Shown here: positions 24,962 through 30,828 of the stretch, piece by piece
Numbering within the stretch: the stretch's first letter is position 1
Layout: every line of letters starts with the position of its first letter
Origin: Bacteroidota bacterium
GTDB lineage: Bacteria > Bacteroidota > Bacteroidia > Bacteroidales > DTGW01
Assembly: GCA_029550865.1 (NCBI GenBank)
Contig: JAKPGM010000051.1
Span: 1 to 36,538 of the forward strand
Direction: 5' to 3'
Length of the DNA: 36,538 bases
The notes under the pieces: model-generated
The model's input: the letters and a program-made list of their open reading frames with translations, nothing else
What the model was told of the DNA's origin: nothing
Database searches by the model: none
Program-made: the position numbers and the translations under genes

Positions 24962-25558
24962 TTAGTGTTTGTGCTTAAGCACAATCATGAAGGTTTCATC
25001 GTGTTTTACCTCGGGCCAATTAATGCCTTTTTTGATCCGGGTTATTTGCATTTCGCTAACACAAAACATTTTAGCGATAACTTTCTGCTTTACACCCAGA
25101 TGAAGCATGTTTTTAATATGCTTTACATCTTCAAGCGTCAACTTGGCATAGGGTGCAAAACGTCCCGGACGATTACGATTAGCTTCATTGAGACGCTCAA
25201 TGACATGTGCATAATTTTCCTCACGGGTAATCCATTTCAAATTAGAAGCTTTATTATTCCCTACATCCCCATCAACATGAGTGATGTAGTTATGGTTCTC
25301 AGAGGGTTTGGGCACAAAAGCCTCGGCAACAAGCTTATGTACCAGGCACGACTTGTATCTTCCATTAATCTTTATGTTCGCTGTTCGAAACCCTTTTACC
25401 TGCGCCAGCTTCATAATTCTACCCTCACTCTTGTCCCGCCGGTAAGACTTCAGTCGCCCATAGTTACTAATCAGGTACATACCTTCGGTACCTGGTATTT
25501 CCTTCCAAACTTCATCAGTGAATGTTTCTGCTGCTTTACCGTTACCTTTTTTTCTCAT
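24962..25558 (-). CDS. NUMOD4/HNH endonuclease with C-terminal helix-turn-helix
   Basis: 198 residues. Residues ~17-60 are a NUMOD4 DNA-binding module (EIPGTEGMYLISNYGRLKSY). Residues ~70-115 are an HNH nuclease (HKLVAEAF, THVDGDVGNNKASNLKW, with His94 in the likely metal site). A helix-turn-helix follows (~139-180, LTLEDVKHIKNML...QKVIAKMFCVSEMQITRIKKG). This is a free-standing, homing-endonuclease-like gene. Its last codons and stop lie at the edge of the IS110 element. If one 13-mer copy is removed with the element, the frame continues for 16 more codons to 23544, so the present C-terminus may be a truncation. It probably is a mobile or selfish nuclease; its target is unknown. Confidence 0.85.
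   Translation of the reverse strand: MRKKGNGKAAETFTDEVWKEIPGTEGMYLISNYGRLKSYRRDKSEGRIMKLAQVKGFRTANIKINGRYKSCLVHKLVAEAFVPKPSENHNYITHVDGDVGNNKASNLKWITREENYAHVIERLNEANRNRPGRFAPYAKLTLEDVKHIKNMLHLGVKQKVIAKMFCVSEMQITRIKKGINWPEVKHDETFMIVLKHKH
24965..24977 (-). repeat. 13-bp direct repeat TAAGCACAAACAC, distal copy
   Basis: Identical to 23595-23607. It encodes the last residues of the HNH protein (LKHKH), just before the stop codon. Confidence 0.75.
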
Positions 25559-26237
25559 AGTTGTTATAATTGAATCTGTTTTTGCTTTTAGCTTTTTTGA
25601 ACTTATTGGTGTAAATGTATTTTATTTTTTAAATCCTTATAATTAATATTTCTTAGTGGTCAGATAGCACTTGCATGTGATGGTCATGCTTACACATTGG
25701 CAAATAAAAAATGAAATTATTTTTATACCTGTTTGTGAATCTGCCATACTTGCTCGTTTCATATAAACTCATTTGAGTATTTTAAGTAAACTTCTTCTAA
25801 CAATGCTCTTCTGACTGTTTTCAAAAGCGTTATAAACATGAATCGTATGTTTAATGACATAAGTTTTTCATTGTTATTTTCGAAAAGTGCTAAAAAGTTT
25901 GCATAACAAAACCTTCCTCGAACTCAGTAAAGCACTCTTATCGATAGAAACTACCGCTTGGTTGATAATAATTTGCTCATATATTCCACTGACATCAGGA
26001 ATATACCTAATTGCATCATCAATGAGCTTAAGTAACCGACTTTTCCGGGAGGTTACTATCATGTATTTCCCCTCTCAATTTAATTTTTACATTACTATGC
26101 GTATGGTCTTATAAATAAAGGTTTAAGAGGAAGTTTGGGGTTAGAGGTTTTAATTCGTTTTAAAATTTATGCATACAAAGTTAAAGTTATTTTTTTGCAA
26201 ATATAAAATTTATTTAAAAAAATCAAGTGATAATATG
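25559..26237. other. AT-rich stretch without a recognised gene
   Basis: About 680 bp. One small minus-strand frame, 25874-26062, encodes 62 residues (starting MIVTSRKSRLLKLIDD) and has a GAGAGGGG purine tract 7 bp before its ATG. I do not recognise it, and a plus-strand frame overlaps it. A second short minus-strand frame follows it. The simplest view is an intergenic or decayed segment of the mobile island. A small palindrome ACTCA-TT-TGAGT lies near 25767-25778. Confidence 0.4.
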
Positions 26238-26402
26238 TTAAAAATCAACGGGCACAAAATCTTTTTTTGAAACGCCACATACAGGACATACCCAATCATC
26301 GGGTATATCTTCAAAAGGTGTACCGGGTGGAATCCCGCTATCGGGGTCGCCTTCTTCCGGATCGTACACATAACCACATACCACACAACGATATTTCTGC
26401 AT
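26238..26402 (-). CDS. Rubredoxin
   Basis: A 54-residue protein, the family length. It begins [19 protein letters not shown] and ends KKDFVPVDF. The iron is held by two CxxC pairs: Cys6/Cys9 (CVVCGY) and Cys39/Cys42 (CPVCG). The usual [19 protein letters not shown] segment is present. Rubredoxin is a small one-electron carrier, typically feeding rubrerythrin, oxygen or superoxide reductases in anaerobes. It starts 28 bp after pdxB on the same strand. The hydrogenase and rubredoxin fit an anaerobic lifestyle (inference). Confidence 0.96.
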   Translation of the reverse strand: MQKYRCVVCGYVYDPEEGDPDSGIPPGTPFEDIPDDWVCPVCGVSKKDFVPVDF

Positions 26403-26430
26403 AACTTTTTTAATTTAACAACAAAAATAT

Positions 26431-27567
26431 TCAATTGTTCTTAACAGCAACGCAAAATCCTATTTTTGTAAAAGTAGTAGCTAATGCATGTTTAATTTTT
26501 TCATCGACAATTAGCGTATATGCATGAAACTCGCGCCTTACCGGATAGTTCTGACGAAATTGCTCAAAATTCTCAGGCTGGCTTGTCAATAAATTATGAT
26601 CCCTTTCAATGGGATAAGTATGTAAAATAGTTTTTTGGATAATGTATTCTAGGTTATTATTTTCGGTAGGCAAATACAAAATATGGTTTTCGGGTGTAGG
26701 CAAGCTTATATTTAGGTTGGGCATATTTAAACGGAAAAATTGGCTTAGCGCATTCACCGACATGAGTGTTGCATTGGCTTTTCCATCGGCCGAATAACCG
26801 GCTATATGTGGAGTAGCTATAAATGTTTTGCGCAAAAGATTGCGGTCAATATGCGGCTCATTTTCCCACACATCGATGATGGCAGCAGCAACTTGCCCAT
26901 TATCAATTGCTTCGATCAGGGCACTGGTTTCAACCACTTCCCCTCTCGAGGTGTTAATAAAAAATGTATTGGGTTTTAACGCTGCAAAACGCTTTCGATC
27001 AAACAAATGGTAGGTCTTATATTCACCTGTTAAATTCAGCGGGGTATGAATAGTAACAATATTGGAATTTTCAAGTAATACATCAAGGCTTACCAACCCC
27101 TTTACCCCCTGTTCCTTTTCAAGAGGTGGATCGTTGATGAGCACTTGCATCCCCAACGATTCTGCCAGTTTTGCCACTTTTTTGCCCACATGACCGTAGC
27201 CTATTACCCCTATCGTTTTGTCACTGTACCTGAATCCGAATTTTTGTTGTAACGATACCAGGGCGGCAGCTACATACTGCATAACAGAACCAGAATTGCA
27301 ACCTGGCGCATTCGTCCAAGTTATACCATGATTTTGACAAAACTCAGTATCGATATGATCGTAACCGATGGTTGCGGTTGCAATGAATTTAACATTCGTC
27401 CCTTCAAGTAAATCCCTATTGCATCGTGTTCGCGTACGTATAATTAGTGCGTCGGCATCGCGTATGTTTTCCCTGGTAATATCAACAGGATCGAGATATT
27501 CGATGTGAGCATATGGTTCTAAAATACCTTTTAAAAAGGGAATATGTCGGTCGGCAACTACCTTCAT
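26431..27567 (-). CDS. pdxB: 4-phosphoerythronate dehydrogenase
   Basis: 378 residues, a D-2-hydroxyacid dehydrogenase of the PdxB type. It oxidises 4-phosphoerythronate, using a bound NAD cofactor, in the DXP-dependent pyridoxal phosphate pathway. The start MKVVADRHIPF and the TATIGYDHID block are typical of PdxB. The nucleotide-binding loop GVIGYGHVGKKVAKLAESLG is intact, and the catalytic Arg (INTSRGEVV), Glu (ENEPHID) and His (ATPHIAGYS) are visible. The C-terminal dimerisation domain that sets PdxB apart from other dehydrogenases is present. Rubredoxin follows by 28 bp. Confidence 0.93.
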   Translation of the reverse strand: MKVVADRHIPFLKGILEPYAHIEYLDPVDITRENIRDADALIIRTRTRCNRDLLEGTNVKFIATATIGYDHIDTEFCQNHGITWTNAPGCNSGSVMQYVAAALVSLQQKFGFRYSDKTIGVIGYGHVGKKVAKLAESLGMQVLINDPPLEKEQGVKGLVSLDVLLENSNIVTIHTPLNLTGEYKTYHLFDRKRFAALKPNTFFINTSRGEVVETSALIEAIDNGQVAAAIIDVWENEPHIDRNLLRKTFIATPHIAGYSADGKANATLMSVNALSQFFRLNMPNLNISLPTPENHILYLPTENNNLEYIIQKTILHTYPIERDHNLLTSQPENFEQFRQNYPVRREFHAYTLIVDEKIKHALATTFTKIGFCVAVKNN

Positions 27568-27728
27568 CCTTTTACAATATTGTTTTTTATACCATCAGAT
27601 GATACTCGCTGGCAAAAAGTTTACTATCCATCAATCGGCATAAATTTATTTTCCTGCCTCTTTGTAAAGAGTACCTACCAGCTCGTTGCATTAGCCATGC
27701 AATTTCTATTTTTACATGCCTTGCGTTA

Positions 27729-28196
27729 CTACTTTTCCGCTTCCATTTCAATCATTACAATCTGGTAACCCTTAATTACCTCACGACATGCATAGCCTAT
27801 TCCCGTAAGTACCGACAACATCCCCAACAAAAAGGTAAATATGGCCAGTTGGGAAATATTAAACTGAGGATTGATAATGTTGAACCCAATAAAAAGGCAA
27901 CTAATGATAAAAAAACCTACTGCAAGGCTGTAAAAAACTACGGCATTACGAACCATTTTGATACGGTAGGCGAGTTTGGGCAACTGCAATCCAATGTTTT
28001 GCAACCTTTTATTTTCAATTTCGCTAAGCTGCTGATCACGCATTTTGACCATCAATCTTCGCTTTTCGTCGTCCAGCACTCGTATGCGATTAATTACCAG
28101 CGAATACTTGTTATTCATTCCCAACAAAAGAAGACCACAGGCTGAAATCATGATGCCCGGTGCCAACATGCTCTGAATTATTTCTACTACTGTCAT
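27729..28196 (-). CDS. DUF2721 membrane protein
   Basis: 155 residues with three hydrophobic helices: ~8-26 (IQSMLAPGIMISACGLLLLG), ~86-108 (VFYSLAVGFFIISCLFIGFN) and ~118-140 (AIFTFLLGMLSVLTGIGYA). The polar section between helices one and two (NRIRVLDDEKRRL...) is the DUF2721 hallmark. Function of the family is unknown. It lies 51 bp after pcm and 161 bp before pdxB on the same strand. Confidence 0.8.
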   Translation of the reverse strand: MTVVEIIQSMLAPGIMISACGLLLLGMNNKYSLVINRIRVLDDEKRRLMVKMRDQQLSEIENKRLQNIGLQLPKLAYRIKMVRNAVVFYSLAVGFFIISCLFIGFNIINPQFNISQLAIFTFLLGMLSVLTGIGYACREVIKGYQIVMIEMEAEK

Positions 28197-28247
28197 ATTG
28201 ATATTTTTTTAAGGCGACTTTTTGCAAATATCGTGCAATTGTTACGA

Positions 28248-28961
28248 TCAATAACTCTTTTTTTCGAAATTTACCATGGGAACAAATCTTACAGGTAAAA
28301 CTGCCTTTTCTACCAAACGACCATTTTGCTTTTTGATAAGGTATAAGTACTGGTCTGTCTGCGAATAGCCTACAGGGATAATCATTCTTCCCCCTTCCCT
28401 TAGTTGGTCTTTTAAGGGTTGTGGTATTTTTGTAGGTGAACACGTAACGATAATGGCATCAAATGGAGCTTTTTCTATCCACCCTTGATATCCATCCCCG
28501 TGCTTTACCTGAATATTTTTATATCCCAGCTGTTCCAGCAATAGTTTTGCTTGTTGAGCCAATTCAGGCACAATCTCAATGGTAAAAACCGAGTCACATA
28601 TTTCGGCAAGGATAGCAGCCTGATAGCCAGAACCTGTACCAATTTCAAGTACCCGGTCAGTTTGTTTTAGCTCAAGCGCCTCGGTCATAAAAGCAACTAC
28701 ATAGGGTTGCGAGATGGTTTGTTCATAGCCTATGGGTAGGGGGTGGTCGCCATAAGCAACTTGCTTGTATTCGTCGGGTACAAACCGGTGCCGCTCAACT
28801 TTACGCATGGCTGCGATAACTTTTTTATCCTTAATTCCCCGACTGATAATTTGATCCGATACCATCTGCTCGCGCCACCGTACATAATCATTTTCCTGAC
28901 TTGAACTACAATCCATACCTGCCACGATAATAAATGCACAAAATATCTGAAACAGCCGCAT
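28248..28961 (-). CDS. pcm: Protein-L-isoaspartate O-methyltransferase, apparently exported
   Basis: 237 residues. Methylates isoaspartate residues with S-adenosylmethionine so that damaged proteins can be repaired. Landmarks are TISQPYVVAFM (82-92, with the active Ser84), the SAM loop GTGSGYQ (108-114) and the DAIIVTCSP block. Unlike the cytosolic enzyme, it begins with a hydrophobic leader (~1-17, LFQIFCAFIIVAG) followed by DCSSS. That looks like an export signal; the lipobox fit is poor because Asp precedes Cys18. Periplasmic localisation is inferred and puzzling, since the methyl donor is cytosolic. Confidence 0.92.
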   Translation of the reverse strand: MRLFQIFCAFIIVAGMDCSSSQENDYVRWREQMVSDQIISRGIKDKKVIAAMRKVERHRFVPDEYKQVAYGDHPLPIGYEQTISQPYVVAFMTEALELKQTDRVLEIGTGSGYQAAILAEICDSVFTIEIVPELAQQAKLLLEQLGYKNIQVKHGDGYQGWIEKAPFDAIIVTCSPTKIPQPLKDQLREGGRMIIPVGYSQTDQYLYLIKKQNGRLVEKAVLPVRFVPMVNFEKKSY

Positions 28962-28990
28962 ATGGTTTTAATTAAGAATACCAATATTCT

Positions 28991-28998
28991 CAAATTTA
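28991..28998 (-). promoter_or_regulatory. Putative pcm promoter (-7 box)
   Basis: On the minus strand this reads TAAATTTG, a perfect TAnnTTTG match 29 bp before the pcm ATG. The only TTTG upstream is too close (14-bp spacing), so the -33 element is unclear. It lies back to back with the paaK promoter. Confidence 0.4.
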
Positions 28999-29016
28999 CG
29001 TTAAAAAACAGGCAAA

Positions 29017-29048
29017 TTGGAAAAATGAACAATATTTTTTTATATTTG
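29017..29048 (+). promoter_or_regulatory. Putative paaK-operon promoter
   Basis: TTG at 29017-29019, a 21-bp spacer, then TATATTTG at 29041-29048, a perfect match to the Bacteroidota -7 box with acceptable spacing. The transcript would start near 29055, about 11 nt before the ATG at 29066. Confidence 0.55.
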
Positions 29049-29065
29049 AAAAAAATAAGCTTTCT

Positions 29066-30376
29066 ATGGAGGGACAGTTTTGGGATAGTATGGAAACCCT
29101 ATCGAGGGATGAGCTGAAGAAACTCCAGCTATTTCGGCTAAAAGATACGATTCGGCGAGCAGCCTCATCGTTGTTTTATCGTTCCAAATTTAAACAACAT
29201 CAAATAACTGCTGATGCATTACATTCATTGGAAGATATTCAACATTTTCCGTTCACCACGCGCCAGGATCTTTCGACACATTATCCTTTTGGAATATTAT
29301 CGATTGAGCGCAGCGAGGTTGTTCGTTTTCACAGCAGTACTGGTGCCTATGCACCAAAAAAAGGTATTTTCTATTCCAGGGACGACCTATCGTCGTGGGC
29401 ATCAATTGTTGCCCGGAGTTTTAACACTGCAGGACTGGTCACTACCGACATTATGCAGGTAATGACGGATTTTGGGCTGCATCCCACCAGCCACGGGTGT
29501 GAATTGGGGGGAGAAGAGCTGGGCCTGTTGGTTATACCGGCAGGCAACATCAGCATGCATCGCCATATTCAGTTGATGAAAGAACTGGGTACTACCGTCC
29601 TGTATCTGCCTGCGGGCATACTACCTTCCTTAATCGATGCATTTTATGAATTAAATTTAAATCCCTCCGTCGATACTGAACTACGCTTGCTCATCGTTGG
29701 CGAAAGCCCTTTGAATGAAGAAGAGAAGAAAAAATACGAAAATATCCTGAGGATTCCTATTCATCGTTCATACGGGATACTCGAAATCAATTCCCCCGGT
29801 ATGGCCATCGAGTGTGAACAACAGCAAGGCATGCATATATGGGAAGACTACTATTTAATTGAAATCATCGATCCGCAAACGCTCAAAAATTTGCCTGCAG
29901 GGGAATGGGGCGAACTGGTTATCACAACGCTTAATCAGGAAGCCATGCCATTGATTCGCTATCAAACTGGAGATATAACCCGAATAATCGAAGAACCCTG
30001 TCCATGTGGCCGTACCCATCGACGTATCGATAATACCACCCGTCGTAGCGATGAACTCTTTTTTATCCAGGGCAGGGCTTTATACCCTTCCCAAATTGCC
30101 GAAACCCTTAAAAGGGTCCCTGAAGTGGGCGACAATTATGTCATTTATCTTGATACTGTGGATAACAATGATCAGCTGATTGTTGAAGTGGAAGTCGTAG
30201 ATAACCTCTACCTCGACAATTATGGGAAACTCGAATGTCTGACCAAAAATATATCCTCACGTATTTTTGAAGAAACTAAAATCCAGCCGAAAATTAAGTT
30301 GGTGCAGAACAACTATTTTCTTGAACAAAACTACAAAAACCTGAAACAGGTAGTAGATCGTAGAAAAAAAGTGTAA
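29066..30376 (+). CDS. PaaK-type phenylacetate-CoA ligase homologue, altered P-loop
   Basis: 436 residues, the length of PaaK-type adenylate-forming ligases. Conserved later motifs are present: YGILEINSPGMAIEC, GELVITTLNQEAMPLIRYQTGD and EPCPCGRTHRRI, plus the C-terminal PSQIAETL domain. The ATP-gripping loop is not: where PaaK has SSGTTGKP this protein has SSTGAYAPKKG, and the FTGG block reads HPTSHGCELGG. It may therefore be a paralogue with another acid substrate, or an impaired ligase. It is the first gene of an apparent operon with an ACT-domain gene 16 bp downstream, a pairing common in Bacteroidota. Confidence 0.85.
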   Translation: MEGQFWDSMETLSRDELKKLQLFRLKDTIRRAASSLFYRSKFKQHQITADALHSLEDIQHFPFTTRQDLSTHYPFGILSIERSEVVRFHSSTGAYAPKKGIFYSRDDLSSWASIVARSFNTAGLVTTDIMQVMTDFGLHPTSHGCELGGEELGLLVIPAGNISMHRHIQLMKELGTTVLYLPAGILPSLIDAFYELNLNPSVDTELRLLIVGESPLNEEEKKKYENILRIPIHRSYGILEINSPGMAIECEQQQGMHIWEDYYLIEIIDPQTLKNLPAGEWGELVITTLNQEAMPLIRYQTGDITRIIEEPCPCGRTHRRIDNTTRRSDELFFIQGRALYPSQIAETLKRVPEVGDNYVIYLDTVDNNDQLIVEVEVVDNLYLDNYGKLECLTKNISSRIFEETKIQPKIKLVQNNYFLEQNYKNLKQVVDRRKKV

Positions 30377-30392
30377 CAAAAATTTTTACAAC

Positions 30393-30818
30393 ATGTCAAT
30401 AAAACAACTATCCATATTTCTCGAAAATAAGTCGGGACGGTTAAATGAAGTATTGGATGTACTGGGTGAGAAAAAAATAAATATTGCAGCACTTAGTGTT
30501 GCCGATACCTCAGAATACGGCATATTACGTTTGATTGTGTCCGACCCTGTAGAAGCTGTTAATTTGCTTAAAAATAAAAATTTCAGCGTTAATTTAACAG
30601 ATGTTATCGGGCTGGAAACCCCTCCAGAAGCCGGTTCCCTGGCAAAAATTCTAAAACCTTTTGCCGAGGCCAATATTAGTATCGAATATATGTATGCATT
30701 TACTATGAAGGATAAGGGGATAGTGGTCATGCGAACCAGCAATCGACAGCTGGCTTTCAAGATTATTGAAGAGAAGAAGCTGAAGATCATCACCCTCGAA
30801 GAAATATTTAAATTTTAA
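30393..30818 (+). CDS. Tandem ACT-domain protein
   Basis: 141 residues comprising two ACT folds (~1-65 and ~70-138). The first begins IKQLSIFLENKSGRLNEVLDVL; the second contains AKILKPFAEANISIEYMYAF. ACT domains bind amino acids or related small ligands and regulate enzymes. Stand-alone tandem ACT proteins are commonly encoded next to paaK-type ligases, as here, and are presumed to sense an aromatic acid or amino acid. Its stop is 10 bp before the protease start. Confidence 0.9.
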   Translation: MSIKQLSIFLENKSGRLNEVLDVLGEKKINIAALSVADTSEYGILRLIVSDPVEAVNLLKNKNFSVNLTDVIGLETPPEAGSLAKILKPFAEANISIEYMYAFTMKDKGIVVMRTSNRQLAFKIIEEKKLKIITLEEIFKF

Positions 30819-30828
30819 ATGTTACATT

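Larger units (their letters stand above)
23595..24977 (-). mobile_element. IS110-family insertion sequence, approximate limits
   Basis: The transposase gene is bracketed by identical 13-mers TAAGCACAAACAC (minus strand) at 23595-23607 and 24965-24977. These are ~1.37 kb apart, a usual IS110 size. Only about 54 bp of non-coding sequence precedes the transposase, while the 3' side has more, as in the IS1111 branch. There are no classical terminal inverted repeats, as expected of the family. The true ends could lie up to some tens of bases from these positions. It sits directly upstream of the hox operon. Confidence 0.55.

Noticed and set aside
24965-25573. Plus-strand frame of ~200 codons opposite the HNH gene
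   Set aside because: The minus strand encodes a recognisable NUMOD4/HNH/HTH protein, while the plus-strand translation has no recognisable domain.
26210-26434. 74-codon minus-strand frame over the rubredoxin gene
   Set aside because: It is an out-of-frame shadow; the real reading frame there encodes rubredoxin with both CxxC pairs.
28111-28443. 110-codon minus-strand frame between DUF2721 and pcm
   Set aside because: It overlaps two clear genes in another frame and shows no family features.
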